Counted from the first letter of the stretch, positions 1 to 11,803 are shown. The stretch is 64,000 nt of DNA from Dolomedes plantarius (GCA_907164885.2 OU015497.1:66491577-66555576); one strand, 5' to 3'. Notes: generated by a model from the sequence alone, not told the origin. Made by a program: numbers and translations.

Positions 1-2093
1 AAGATCATAATTTTACTTACTTGGTTAGGTAAGTATCAAAATTCTTAGTTAAAATCTAACATTGTAGTAGTCTCTACATTCTCTTCTATAAGTCTTTACA
101 AATAAGTAATAAGCAGATTTCGAGAATGACATATCTAAGTTAAAGACCGTGAATGGTCTTAGATAATCAATCATGTTAATAAATTATTTCTATTTTTACC
201 TTATTTCGCTTAAAAAGCCGTTTATTACAGAGTTTTCGCTGAAAAGTAGTAAAAAAATAATTTTCTCATTTATTCGCTCATATCGTCAAATATCGCATTT
301 AATTGCATCTATTTCGTAAATACGAAAATTACATATCCTTATTTATAATGCTTTAGAAACAGAGTATTTACGAATAAAAAGTCATTGATTGAAATATTAA
401 CCTTTATCTTTCAATTTGATAAAGGTTATGTTACGTAATTTACAATTACAATTTTGTTTAATGGTTTAGAAAAGACGTTAAATCCCCCCCCCCCAAAAAA
501 AAAAACACTTTTAGTTAATGATTTCATTACGTTTTATAAGCAGAGTAGTTAAGAATAAAATGTGATTTGATTGAAAACTTAACCTTTATCTTAATATTCT
601 AGGTTCTTGACATCTGATTTACTAGTATGAAAAATTTGCCGGAAATGTAATACGACTACCTTTATACTAGACCTTGACAGTGGTTGAATGGTTTATTGGA
701 TTTTTAAGCCTATTAACATTTTTTTCACAGGCAGGCGTTTTGGAATGACTGACACAGGAGTTGTTCTATAATTCATACGTAAACAAACAATTCAAAAGTG
801 TTTCGTCAGCAAAGTTTTTAAACCTTCAATTGAGTGACCGGATTTTTCCAAGTCAAGTGCAATGTTCACCGATTTCCTTTATACAATATGCCCTGGTCCC
901 TTTCGCAGGATCCACTGTCTAAAATCACACTTTAAAAGTCTTTATCATATAATCTGTCTATCCACAACTATCCCTTGCTTGTATTTTTCAGGCGATGTTA
1001 CTTACAAGGGTAAGGCAGATACAGAACAGCCACTTATTTTGGTACATCAGTTTTACTGGAAATCTTTATGCAGACGTCATATTGATTACAGGGAGATGCG
1101 TTACCATTATTAGTTTGCCACATCTTTTTTTAAGAAGGACATAACCAATACTCTATGTCAATAGAAACAAACATGTTCTGTAAAGGCAATGGTGTTTCAG
1201 TGTCACATGATAGTTTTCAAATGAAATAAATTTTATTACAGGGATATTATCGTTTCTTCAAAGCTTCGCCATGATCTATCCATCTCTCTCAGGGAATATT
1301 TACAGTTAACTGAAACGTTGTACGTTTAAAGAACTTTGTGTGATAGCTACATTTTTTTTCCAAGAATGATTTTGTCGGCAGTAAAAGTGCTTTGCTAAAT
1401 AGTTGATAGTATTTCGAGTCCGCTATTGTTTTTGTTGTAAGAAAGATGATTTGTTTTTTTTTCCGAAAATGGTAGACTATCGTTAATCTGTGGTTTTTTC
1501 GTTTTATTCTTTCCATATTTTAATTTTTCTTAATGGATGCTTCTGTCTGCGTGTACAGTTTGATGGCTCTCGTTCTGTTATTTGTTTTTCTTTGTTAGAT
1601 ATGCAAATCATTGAGTGAGTTTTTCAGTTAACAATTGCCCTATACATCTAATGGCCATGTATATACAAACTCCTTTATTTTCGTCCAGAAGGATTTTGTA
1701 GCACGATAAGGTCGATGCACCCAGATGCGGGTACATAGAATCGTTCTGTGTTTATACCCAACAAAGAAAAAAAAGTCACGAGTTTGTCAGCAAATTTAGG
1801 ACAAATTTTTAAGAATTTAACATAACTTTATGTTATTTTCTTTCATATTTTAATTATCGTAAATATTTCTTCCACGTAATTAGGATTATAAATAATCCCT
1901 TCACTCATTAGTTTTAAGTTCTTAAGGTGATAATCACAAATTTAATTTTTGTCTGTATCTTTCTAATTTTATAATTCAAATATTCATGAATTTTACTATA
2001 TTCGCTGATAAAAAATAACTTCATTTATAATTCTAGGTTTTATCAATAAAAGGAATTATACTTTATGTAGTTTAGTTTATGAAATTGCTTACC
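1..2093. other. AT-rich DNA without a supported gene
   Basis: No reading frame here has codon pattern, motifs or context that I can support. The frames at 862-1113 (+) and 1289-1516 (-) are short and low in complexity. A C11 run followed directly by A11 lies at 484-505. No terminal repeats or tandem unit were seen. Confidence 0.6.
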
Positions 2094-2738
2094 ATATTGA
2101 AGCCCAAAAGTTTGCTGTCGGAACTATTAAAATATTTGAGATAAAAATAAAAACTACATTAGCTGATTTCTTAAAAGGGAGAAAAAGTATTAAAATTCTT
2201 TAAATATCCATATTTGTCTAACATTGTAAAACACTCTAATATTAATATTTTTTAAGCTTAGGATAATTCATATAAAATGCTTCAAAAAATCATGAAACAG
2301 TGTGGCATTACGAGTAAAAGATGTTTATTAGTCACTAGTACTAATCTAATCACACTACGTCAAAGTAAGAGAACAATTTTAGCTGCAAGAAAATTTGGTA
2401 TAATACTGTAAATACAACATAGATACATTATAACGTCAATCTCTCTGTTGTGAACATAATTTTAAAATTTCCTAAATTCTCAAATGAATGTCCTCTACAT
2501 TTCTTAAGGTATGAATAGCTGATGAAAAATATAATTGGATAATTGCATAATTGATATGATAATTGTTTGGATAATTATATATATGTTTGAGTAATTGTTT
2601 GGATAATAAGATAAATGTTTGAATAATTGTTTGGATAATTGGATAATTGTTATGGTAATTGTTTGGAGGATTGAATAATTCTTATATTAATTGTTAGACT
2701 GATCGGATAATTGTTTATATAAATGAATAATTGTTTAT
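2094..2738. repeat. Tandem ~650-bp repeat, copy 1
   Basis: First of three head-to-tail copies. It opens with a diverged form of the boundary seen as CATTCTGAAACCC in the next copies. Shared landmarks follow in the same order: AGTCACTAGTA, ACTACGTCAA, AGATACATTATAA and CCTCTACATTT. The unit ends in an inner minisatellite (2531-2737) built from degenerate GATAATTGTTTG words. This copy is the most diverged of the three, so the array is old. Confidence 0.85.
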
Positions 2739-3391
2739 CATTCTGAAACCCAATAAATATGTTTTCGGAACTATCACAACATTTATTGATTAAAAAATAT
2801 AGTTGATTTCAAAAGAAGCAGAAAAGGATAAACAACAAAACTGTAAATAATCAATGTCTAACATTATAAGAAAAATCTAACAGTAATAAACTTCGAATAG
2901 TTGATAAAAAAATTTCAAAAATTCTTAAAACAGGGTATAATTAAGAGTAATGTTTATTTATTAGTCACTAGTATCCAATGTAATCGAACTACATCAACGT
3001 TTAAGAACAGTTTAAGAAAATTTGGTCTTAAAGTGTAGCTGCAACGTAGATACATTATAATGTCAGTCTCTTCGGTTGTCAACATTATTTTAAAAACTTC
3101 ATTAAGTCTCAAAAGAGTACCCTCTACATTTTTTGAAGGTCTGAGTAGCTGATAAAGAAGATAATTGTATAATTGTTAAATTGATATGATAATTGTTTGG
3201 ATAACTAGATAAATGTTTATATAATTGTTTGGATAATTGACTATTGATATAATAATTGTCTGGATGATTTAATAATTGTCACGATAATAGTAAGGATGAC
3301 CGGATAAGTACTACGGAAGTTTTTTAGATGATTGAAGAATTGTCATGATAACTGTTTTGATTATTGGATAATTATTATGATACTTGTTTAT
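2739..3391. repeat. Tandem ~650-bp repeat, copy 2
   Basis: Runs from CATTCTGAAACCC at 2739 to the same word at 3392, giving a period of 653 bp. It holds the same ordered landmarks as copy 1. Its terminal GATAATTG-rich minisatellite lies at about 3160-3391. No coding potential was seen. Confidence 0.88.
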
Positions 3392-3826
3392 CATTCTGAA
3401 ACCCAGTAAGAATATTTTTGGAACTATAAAAATATTTATTGACAAAAAAAATTAAGTGTTTTCTAAAAGAGAAAGAAAGTATCAAAATCCATAAATAATC
3501 AATGTCTAACATTATAAGAACAATCTTACAGTAATAAATTTTAAACTTTGGATAATTGATAAAAAAGTATTCAGAAATCCGTGAAACAGGGTAGTATTAA
3601 GAGTAATGATTATTTATTAATCCCTACTATCCAATATAATCAAACTACGTCAAAGTTTAAGAACAGTTTAAGCTGCAAGAAAAATTGGCCTAATAGTGTA
3701 GCTGCAACATAGATACATTATAACGTCAATCTCTCCGGTTGTCAACATTATTTTAAAAATTTCATTAAGTCTCAAAAGAGTGCCCTCTACATTTTCTTAG
3801 GGTGTGAGTAGCTGATAAAGAAGACA
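3392..3826. repeat. Tandem ~650-bp repeat, copy 3, left part
   Basis: Aligns closely with copy 2 up to the words GTAGCTGATAAAGAAGA, then breaks off at about 3826. The missing terminal part reappears at 5341-5450, which places an insertion of about 1.5 kb inside this unit. Confidence 0.85.
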
Positions 3827-4440
3827 AAATTTATCAAATGTACTTATTTATGATAATCCCTACGAGAAAAGAAAATGAACCACTTGAGAAAATTACAGAA
3901 ACATCATTCATCAAATTTATGCTGTAGGAAAATTTTTATTCGTTTTTCCTGTTTTATGATAATTAGTAATAGCTCAGAATTGAGATTTTTCTTTCCACCC
4001 CCCCCCCCCAAACTTAAGCACACATTTTTGAGTATAAAATAACCTGATAAAGCATGATTGATGAAATGCTCGGAGCAAATTGTTCTGTAATTTGGAGTTT
4101 GATGCATAAAACATTGATTTTTCCAATATTTGCAATCTCCGGGAAAAAAAGGAAAAGATTTTCAGTATCAATTAGGGCTGGTTCAGCGATATTTAGTTTG
4201 GGAAGAATAATAAGTTTTAAAAAGCAATACTTTTTTATATTTTGCTTTTGTAGTTATTAATATTAGCAATGTGTTTCGGAAATGAGGCAGGTGGTTCTAA
4301 ATGAAGAGTAAGTTTAGAAATTGTTAATGACAGGAATTATTTTTGACGCAATAAACAGAATTGTTTGTAGTTCTATGCGCAGGAAATTTCCCGAATTTTA
4401 AACAAACAACAGAGTAACTTTTTCTCTCCATTACTTGTTT

Positions 4441-4735
4441 ATTGTATTAATTACATAAATTTGTAGATAATAATAACGCAAAGGACAAATCTTCAACACT
4501 GCAATAAATTAAAAAAAGGTGGGTACATGTTTCGAAATAAATCCATAATTCATCATTAGACAGAGAATTATTGTTGTGATTGTCATATGTAGCATTTTTG
4601 TGTTGTTCATCGCGACAATGACACCAATGCTCATCTGCCTGATGAAGAACTACTGATTTATTTGTAACATGTAACGGATTACTTTGTAACATTTTATAAT
4701 TTATTGCGATACTGAAGACGTGTTCTTTACAGGTT
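4441..4735. mobile_element. Possible Penelope-like fragment with inverted hammerhead-like motifs
   Basis: Two inverted motifs resemble a hammerhead ribozyme core (CTGATGA, spacer, GAAAC, then a cleavable NUH triplet). On the plus strand CTGATGA starts at 4639 and is followed 18 nt later by GTAACATGTA (4664-4673). On the minus strand ATGATGA (4550-4556) is followed by GAAACATGTA (4524-4533). Both spacers contain GATTTATTT. Each copy has one substitution in the core, so neither is expected to cleave well. Penelope-like retroelements are known to carry minimal hammerheads in their terminal repeats, but no reverse transcriptase is visible here. Confidence 0.4.
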
Positions 4736-4889
4736 TAAAGCATTTAATTCAAGTGTTTTTGATAATCTTTTGATTAGCGGTGATTCCAATTAAAATGTAA
4801 TTCATTCTAAGATATTTGGCAACATTTTGCAATATTTAATGTAGACTGTAATCTTTGTGTTTATTAGGATATTTTTATGGTTCTTATTA

Positions 4890-5137
4890 TGTCCCATGGC
4901 AAGACAAAGCCTAATCAGATCCATTGAAAGCCTGCAGGGCCAATGGATGTGGCTCCAGGATAGCTGGGCAACACAAGGCTCGGAGACCGACTTTTTGCCC
5001 AACGCCAGCATAATTTTGAAGGAGCATTCTGAGCTTACACACAAAAACATTCAGAGGTTCGTGTTGGGATTCAAACCTAGTACCCTATGTGCCGAATTGA
5101 AACACACTTACCAATACGTTGCCTCGGGCCTATCTCA
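4890..5137 (-). mobile_element. SINE-like element, family 2, copy A
   Basis: Read on the minus strand it begins with AGATAGGCCCGAGGCAACG. It carries a tRNA B-box-like word, AGGTTTGAATCCC, about 60 nt in. Its tail shares the words TGCTCC-TCAAAATT and GAGCCTTGTG with the plus-strand copy at 57571-57845. Two dispersed copies with common head and tail, plus a box B, support a tRNA-derived SINE. The A box is weak. No target-site duplication was recognised. Confidence 0.55.
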
Positions 5138-5340
5138 TCTGTTTTACACCCTCTGTCCCACAATAATAGTCGCAAGTGACTATTTAAACGGGAATTATTG
5201 GCAAATGCAGCTGTAAGTTATGTTGTACCGCAAAATTGCGAAGCCTTCAATCAATTCATTGTTCTAGACACCTGTTATTTTTTTATACATCTTTCAATTT
5301 TTAGGTTAACCTAATTATTACGAATTATAACTATTTTTCT

Positions 5341-5450
5341 AATTGCTTCGGTGAATTTTTGGATGATTGAATAATCGTTATGATGACTGTTTGGACTATT
5401 GGATAATTATTATGATATTTGTTTATCATTATGATACTTGTTTATCATTT
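5341..5450. repeat. Tandem ~650-bp repeat, copy 3, right part
   Basis: Matches the last ~100 bp of copy 2 (3305-3391): GGATGATTGAATAATCG, then a TATTGGATAATTATTATGAT word, then TTTATCATT. It completes the third unit after the insertion. Confidence 0.8.
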
Positions 5451-7213
5451 CATATCCAAACATAAATATTGTTATACATTAACATTAATAAACATATGTT
5501 AACCACACAATTTGAATTTTAAAAATCATATAGGTCGCATCATAATTAAGATGAACTTCATTAGGTAATTCTTCTCACTGTAGTAACAATATCGGAATGT
5601 TGGAAATTGATAAGAATTTCTATATTTCTTTTAAAATGCATTATCACTGTCTAGAAAAAAAATTTCTAAGAGTAATCTAATTACGTGCAAGCGAATTATA
5701 ATGAACTAAAAAAATAAACAAAAAATTACTATGTCTTTGAATTCTTTAACTAATCAGTTTCTAAACACTCACCATAAGAAATGAATTCACTAAGGAATAA
5801 AGTGGAATGGGAAGGAATTAAAAATATATTTGCTAATTTTGGGAAGTTTCTTTTTATCTCAAAATGCTGGATATTGGTTAAATTTCCCAATTATTCATAG
5901 TAATACATAATTAGGGACAATGCTAAAGCTATCTGTTTTTAATTCCCATAGAATGTTTATCTAATACTGAGATTTGTTTATTTATAATAAATGTGTATAC
6001 GATCTGATAGCAAAAAATTATGGAAAAATGAAAATAAATGATTAGAACATAATTACTTTTAAATTTTCTTTTAATTCCTTTAAAATATTTCCATAATTTC
6101 TATATTGAGATTCTTTGATTATTTCAAATAAATGTTTATAAGATTTGATAAAAAACTTATGGAAAAATTCAAATAAATTATAAGATGATAATAATTAATT
6201 TCTGTTGAATTTTATTGTAAGTTTTATAGTTTTCCTTCCCGTTTAGAAATATCATTTAAATATTATCATTTAAATATTATTATTTAATATCATTCGATCT
6301 AAAATAACAGATTTTTTTCAAAATGTTTTGAATACATAGAACGGTTAATCATATACTAAGGGATGATTTACCTTACGCTTTTAACCTTTAGTTCGACTGA
6401 TATTGTAACTTGAAAAGATAACTTTTTTATCTCTAAGCGATTAAATATTAAAATTATCAAGTCTACATTACTTTTCTGTTGTAATATAATACATGGTAGA
6501 ACAATGGACTGGACAGATTTTCAGTGTTAAAATTTTTCTCTTTACAAACTTCTTCTTTACAGTGATTTTTCTAAGGTATAGCATCATTCTAAAGCAGTAA
6601 ATTTTTCATTGTTTCTTACAAACGTTTCCTCTAGATATTTAGTATGTGACGCAGAATCTCTTAAAATACCCCACATCAACGTTTAGTAACTCTTAAAGAC
6701 AAACGGACCCTTTAATGATAAAATTTAACTTTTGTTTATAAATCGATGAGTATAGATAGGCAAAGAAGAATTGCAATCTACGTAATTTAAGTTTTATCAC
6801 ATTTACAGCTGTAAACTCTCAAGGAGTAGTGATTTAAGTACATAGTTTGGTATCTGGTTTGTCTGTTTATTAATAAAATAGCCCTAGTCCCTAGTCCAGC
6901 AGAATTATGCGAAGTTATACATTTTTTATTACTGTGCATAAAATTTCGTTTTTTTACCAAATATATTAACTACTAATTTTCGCAATTTTTATGCTAAAAG
7001 ATTTTAAGGAATTGGTGTACTGAAATTTGGATTCGGAAATTATTAGTAATAAACAAGGTGAAAACAATATACAAGTATATAGACATAGAAAAAGATAATA
7101 ATATTGTTGTACATAGCTGAAAATATTCTCAAACATTGTTATATTCCTTTATTACCGTTTATTTACAGTCACTGATAGATTTCTATATGTGTCCCTTTTG
7201 CGAAATTATTTGG
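5451..7213. other. AT-rich DNA without a supported gene
   Basis: No convincing reading frame or terminal repeats were seen. A short direct repeat, ATCATTTAAATATT, occurs near 6250-6280. Confidence 0.6.
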
Positions 7214-8376
7214 AATTTTTCTGAGCTGTCCGACAAACTTAGCGACATTTGAAGACTTTCGGTGAGTCCGGAGAACGAATCAGATTTTACTTAAGTGGAG
7301 CGGTTGTCGAGCTCTAAAATTTTCCATATCTAGAACATTCGACAATGTTGCGAAGGGTGTATAATCATGCTAAATTCGGCTTTGAGTTAGTCATTCTTTG
7401 ATATTTATGTAGAAGCTCAGCTTATGTGTTTAAACTGTAGGCCTATTATTGTGACTGTAAGCATTGTGTCAAATGTGAAGTCCTTTGCTGAGCTTTGCCA
7501 TATTCATATGTGACTGCATGCAGTACTTATTAACTGAGTAAGACTTATTAACTGCGTAAAAAAGCAAATAAACTTCTGTGTCTGTCATCTGCAGTAGCCA
7601 TTCACATATATAGGCAAGGGAGACGCTACAGTTTTATAATGAATTAAGCCATGAAATTGAACAAATAAACTTAAAAATATACCAGGAGAAATTATAGGCC
7701 TAGTGAATTCAATATTAATATAATTTAATATGATTGTTGCTAGGAAGGATGTCTAAAAATAAGAAACCGCGAGGAACATGTGTTTTTAAGATGAAATAGC
7801 AGCTAACGAAATGCTGGCTCGGTTTCACCACGATAACTTTTTAGAGAGTTGTAACTATGTTCTACTACAGGGTAAAACATATCATTACTCACAGATTGTG
7901 CCAGGTGATCGCCGAATGCCTAGGGCGCACAGTGCAGTATTTGAGGCAAAAACCTGGCTAAAAGTGCAAAAATTAAAATTGCTCAACAATTATAAAGTGG
8001 ATTTTATCATTTCTGACTAACTGATGCGTTAATCACATCATTTCCAGGAGCATAAGTAACCTCCAGCAGCTCCTAGCCTCAGTTGAAGAACAGGTTTCTT
8101 TGCGAATGGACATGCAAATTGGTTACGTTTCAGCTTTGTTGTTAGTTTAAATCTATATTTTTTGTGGCGTTAAGAATAAATGTTTTGAAATTAAATCAGG
8201 TTTACGTGTTAAAATAGGGTAACAGCTTTGCTTCAAAATACATAATCATTTACATGGTTTTATTTTTAACATATTAAAAAAATTTAAATCTTGAAAAATG
8301 TTATTTTTAAGTCTTTTTAACTGTAATTTAGATTTCTTAAATGCTTTATGAAGGTGTTTCGCGGCTTGTCGGACCT
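7214..8376 (+). mobile_element. Possible terminal-inverted-repeat element around the 7.75-kb pseudogene
   Basis: GTCCGACAAACTTAGCGAC near 7228 is approximately the reverse complement of the CGCGGCTTGTCGGAC word near 8360. These imperfect inverted repeats bracket the broken frame at 7750-8150. A direct repeat of ACTTATTAACTG followed by GTAA lies at about 7525-7560. The match is short and no target duplication was found, so the element is tentative. Confidence 0.3.
7750..8150 (+). pseudogene. Broken small protein gene, transposon-associated
   Basis: A coherent peptide can be followed across three frames. It starts at ATG 7750 (MSKNKKPRGTCVF) and shifts frame in a T run. It continues from the DEIAANEMLARF words through LLQGKTYHY and VFEAKTWLKVQKL. 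After FIISD it breaks again, then ends with SNLQQLLASVEEQV, QIGYVSALLLV and a stop at 8148-8150. About 130 residues can be traced, with at least two frameshifts. I do not recognise a named domain. Its place just upstream of a transposase-like pseudogene suggests it belonged to a mobile element; that is inference. Confidence 0.55.
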
Positions 8377-8697
8377 AAACTGAATTATAATCGTAATGGT
8401 TACAGTATTGAAAGTCTATTTCAAAGAAAAAATGTTCCGCAAACAGCTGCCATTTTTATATAGTTTTTTTTATAAAGAACCCTTTTTATTTTCATGAAAA
8501 TTTATAGACGGGTATAATTTGAAAACGACTTACAACTATAGATGTAGTCTGTATAAATCTTGTTAACATATAAAACTTTATTTCTAAGCCTTTCAGACAA
8601 AAAAAAAAAAAAATTTTAAGAAATAAGAGTAAATACAGTGAACTTAACTAGACAAAAAACATCAAGGATAGTATAATATTTTTATATAATAATAATA
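8151..8697. other. AT-rich spacer
   Basis: Sequence between the small pseudogene and the left inverted repeat of the next element. It holds an A14 run near 8600 and no supported gene. Confidence 0.5.
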
Positions 8698-10456
8698 ACA
8701 CAGGCCTGCAACCAAAAAAGTGTTTAGAAGCCAATAGCTGATACTGATAGATTTTTGGACGCTAATTTCAGGAAAAATAGCAAAAAAATTCCATGACGTA
8801 CGATTTTTTCAAAAAATTGAAAATTGAAAAAATTAAAAATTTTGATTTTCGTAGCCACCAATCGATTGTGTTAATTAAGGAAGGGGGATGATCATATAGT
8901 GTCGTAAGTCGTCATTACTGAAGAAAACTGGAGATTTTTCTATCTCTGGTGCGAAAAAAAACGGAAAAAAAGAAACAATCTAAAGAATCTGCCGAACTCT
9001 TAGGCTCTAGGCAAAATAATTTATTGGTTCCTGGTACCTCTTTCTCATGGTTCAGAAAAAGAGAAACAAATTTCGTTCCATACTTTTCTCAAGATAGTGG
9101 CTTGGTTTACTGTAGAAATATCCCTGGATTGATGGATGATTTTAATATACAGTATGACGTGAACGAGTGGAGGCTCTTTATTGACTCCTCAAAAAAAAGC
9201 CTCAAAGCAGTGCTTCTGCATAATGGCAGCAAGTATGTTTCAGTGCCATTAGGACATTCTGTGTACCTGAAAGAATCTTACGAGAATTTAGCTTTGATTC
9301 TCACCCATATGAATAAAGAACATGGATGGATGATATGCGGCGATCTAAAAGTGCTTTCCATGCTTCTTGGACAACAAGCAGGAAACACCAAGTACCCTTG
9401 CTTCTTGTGTGAATGGTACAGTCGGGATAAAAAGAATCACTGGATCAAAAAGGAGTGGCCGCAAAGGAAAGCATTAACACCTGAAACAAAAATGTAGTAA
9501 AAGAAAGTTTGGTTGATCCCAGGAAGGTCCTGTTGCCTCCACTTCACATCAAGATTGGCTTGATGAAACAATTTGTTAAAGCTCTATCAAAAGAAGGAGA
9601 GTACTTTAAATACCTAGGCAACAATTCTCCAGGACTGTCGGAAGCAAAAATAAAGGAAGGTCTTTTAGTAGGTCCAGATATTCGGAAACTTTTTAAAGAC
9701 AAAGTGTTTGAAAGTAAACTCCTTTCGAGGGAAAAAGAGGCCTGGAGAGCTTTCAAGGAAGTCGTCACAAAATTGCTCGGGAACGTTAAGGACCACATCT
9801 ATAGATTTATCGTGTAAAACATGTTAATGAAATTCAAAGACTTGGGTTGTTCAATGAGTTTCAAAGTTCATTTTTTAAATTCGCATTTGGACTACTTTCC
9901 CTTTTTGGAGCAGTTAGTGATCTTGGTGCATATAGTGAAGAACAGGGTTAAAGATTTCACCAAGATATCAAAGAGATGGAGCTTAGATACCAAGGTAGAT
10001 GGAAAGTCAATATGATGGGGACTACTGTTGGATGCTACACAGAGAAGTCCCGCGTACTGACTACAACAGCCTAAGTGCCAAAACGAGCTTTCAGAGAAAA
10101 AGAAAAAGGAAGCATTAAGGATATATGAATCCAGGATGTATTAAGCAATGTTAACAATTAAATGTTCTAAATAATATAATGTCTAATTAATATATATTTA
10201 GCAAATCATTTCCGATTGTGTTATATATTAATTCATTCGCAAATAAAACACTTAATATTTTGAAAATAAACCTTCTTCTCCCCAGAATGTGTACAGTAGG
10301 CTTTCTTGTCCATATATTCAAGCCCATTTTATGAAAAATCCTTACGTGATTGAGAAAAATGGATGTCATATTTGAAATTAGCACACCAAATAATATAAAA
10401 TTCAGTCATTACATTTCAAACACTTTTCTATGACTTAAATTTTGCAGGCCTGTGTA
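8698..10456 (+). mobile_element. DNA transposon remnant with CACAGGCCTGCAA termini
   Basis: ACACAGGCCTGCAA at 8698-8711 is the exact reverse complement of TTGCAGGCCTGTGT at 10443-10456. Inside both ends a further AAAAGTGTTT word recurs after a short gap. If the element starts at CACAGG (8699), it is flanked on both sides by TAA, a possible 3-bp target duplication. Termini that begin CAC with 2-4 bp duplications occur in the CMC group (CACTA, Mirage, Chapaev), but that placement is inference. The element is about 1.76 kb and encloses the broken transposase-like frame at 8949-10118. Confidence 0.7.
8949..10118 (+). pseudogene. Transposase-like pseudogene of an unnamed arthropod family
   Basis: Three successive frames give one coherent protein. 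The first (8949-9497) has GLVYCRNIPGLMDDF, WRLFIDSSKKSLKAVLLHN, GDLKVLSMLLGQQ and CFLCEWYSRDKK. A one-base loss in the A run at 9488-9492 then shifts the frame. The second (9509-9817) has VDPRKVLLPPLHIKIGLMK and SEAKIKEGLLVGPDI. After a TAA at 9815-9817 the same frame resumes with MSFKVHFLNSHLDYFP. Another shift gives RFHQDI, RYQGRW and a basic tail ending at a stop near 10116. I recognise this as a recurrent multi-copy hypothetical protein of arthropods. The inverted repeats around it favour a transposase. Catalytic residues are not assigned. Confidence 0.75.
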
Positions 10457-10734
10457 ATGGATTACCTCGTTTTTCATCTAATAAATTTATTACTATTAGT
10501 CAAGATAAAAAATATTCCTTAAAACAGTTTATACTATTGTAGCATAAAGTGCACAATCAGTAAATAATTTAAAATATTTTGTTATATCACAACTTAAAAT
10601 TTTACTCCTTCAATACTGATATTGGTTTTAGTGATTCTTAAATACCCTTTTTTGTTAGTCAAATTCTAGAGATAAAAAATATTTTTACTGAAACATTACA
10701 GGCTTTACATTTTTCAACTTCTGAAGATTGAAAG

Positions 10735-11400
10735 GGAATTTATTAGACTAACTTTGTATGAATTGGTTAAGGAATCTACCGAATAATCAATTGATGAAAA
10801 GCTTCAGTTTATGGAAAACCGAGTGGCGGTTATAACGAGGTGCCCAGCTGCTAAAAGAAGTTTACTCACTCGTTCCCTCAGGTATTTAAAAACTGATTTT
10901 AAGAATAAGTTGACTTCAGTAAATTACAAAGTGGGGAGGTTACCGGAGACGAATGGTGATTGGTTTGCAAATAACCTCAAGGTACCTATAATTTCTATTG
11001 CCACCCCAGTACGCCCTGAAAAAGATTTCATTGAGTCAAATGAAAGAAGTAAACGCAGGAAAACCAAGAAACTGCGACAATTAGCAACCCCTAAAGAGCT
11101 GGCATTTGCTGCAACTATGAGTCACAGAATTACTGGAAATCCTGACGTGGCTGACTTGATAAAAAAATCACAGAAACTTTAACAAGAGCTACAAATTTAT
11201 ATGAGCTGCTCTGGACAAAGGCCAAGGGAAAATAGGAAGCCTTATAGCAGTCATATCCAATAACTTCTTCCAGAGGGGTCTGATGGTGGTCCTTCTCAAA
11301 AAACTCAGATGAAGAAGAACTCAGATGAAGAAGACTCAGATGATGATGAAGAAGATGAATTTCAAGATGTCAAAGATCAGAGTTCACGAGCATCAGATTG
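10735..11400 (+). pseudogene. Broken coding segment, N-terminal-like part of the same family
   Basis: The main frame (10811-11182) has SLLTRSLRYLKTDF, GDWFANNLKVPIISIATP and a basic stretch, NERSKRRKTKKLRQLATP, followed by KELAFAATMSHR. The frame continues upstream to about 10735 as EFIRLTLYELVKESTE, interrupted by a TAA. A frameshift near 11180 leads to TRATNLYEL. After further breaks an acidic tail follows (NSDEEDSDDDEEDEF), with a stop at 11398-11400. The RSKRRKT and ELAFA-type motifs are, from memory, N-terminal in the family whose C-terminal part lies upstream at 8949-10118. The order is therefore inverted relative to one gene, which suggests two copies or a rearrangement. Confidence 0.55.
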
Positions 11401-11466
11401 AAAAATTAATCTTCTGAAGTCACTAGAAAACTAAGATGCCTATAGTGACTTTGGTATACTTTGGTA

Positions 11467-11471
<5 letters not shown>

Positions 11472-11514
<43 letters not shown>
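11472..11514. repeat. (TA)n microsatellite
   Basis: About 43 bp of uninterrupted alternating T and A, followed by a T-rich run. Confidence 0.95.
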
Positions 11515-11517
<3 letters not shown>

Positions 11518-11644
11518 AGTTTTTTTTATAAATTTTTTTAAAGGAGTATTTATTATTGCAAAGTAAGTCTAAAGTGAAAAGCAATGGTTTTAACTTTAAA
11601 ACACATGAAAAATAATTTTGGTCAGGTTTTTGCTACGAATACTC

Positions 11645-11803
11645 CACTATGAGGCGCTTGCATTCGGTTCAGATTCTGTGGGTTCGAGTTCCACTGTTGG
11701 CATAGCTGTTTGTAACCGTTCGAAATTGGCTTTAAACTGTAGGCCCCCCGGTATAATTAGCCCTCGTGTAGCATACAATTAACTGTAGCGCTCCAAACTA
11801 AAC
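11645..11803 (+). mobile_element. tRNA-derived SINE, family 1, copy A
   Basis: It has a box B-like word, GTGGGTTCGAGTTCCACT, preceded by CATTCGGTTCAGA. Downstream are AAACTGTAGGCC, ATAATTAGCCCTCGTGTAGC and TGTAGCGCTCCA. The same ordered words are in the minus-strand copy at 23262-23438. The tRNA-like 5' head is degraded here, so the start is approximate. Confidence 0.7.

Larger units (their letters stand above)
3827..5340. other. Insertion splitting repeat copy 3
   Basis: This stretch has no counterpart in copies 1 and 2. It replaces about 155 bp of expected repeat. It contains a C12 run (3998-4009), the hammerhead-like pair at 4441-4735 and a SINE-like copy at 4890-5137. I see no clean target-site duplication at its edges, so it may be several successive insertions. 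The frame at 4857-5216 (+) is antisense to the SINE and I do not treat it as a gene. Confidence 0.65.

Noticed and set aside
4857..5216. 119-codon plus-strand frame
   Set aside because: It lies antisense to a SINE-like copy that recurs at 57571-57845 and has no protein motif I recognise.
7420..7480. AAACTGTAGGCC word as a fourth SINE family 1 copy
   Set aside because: Only a 12-bp match to the SINE body; head and tail are absent.
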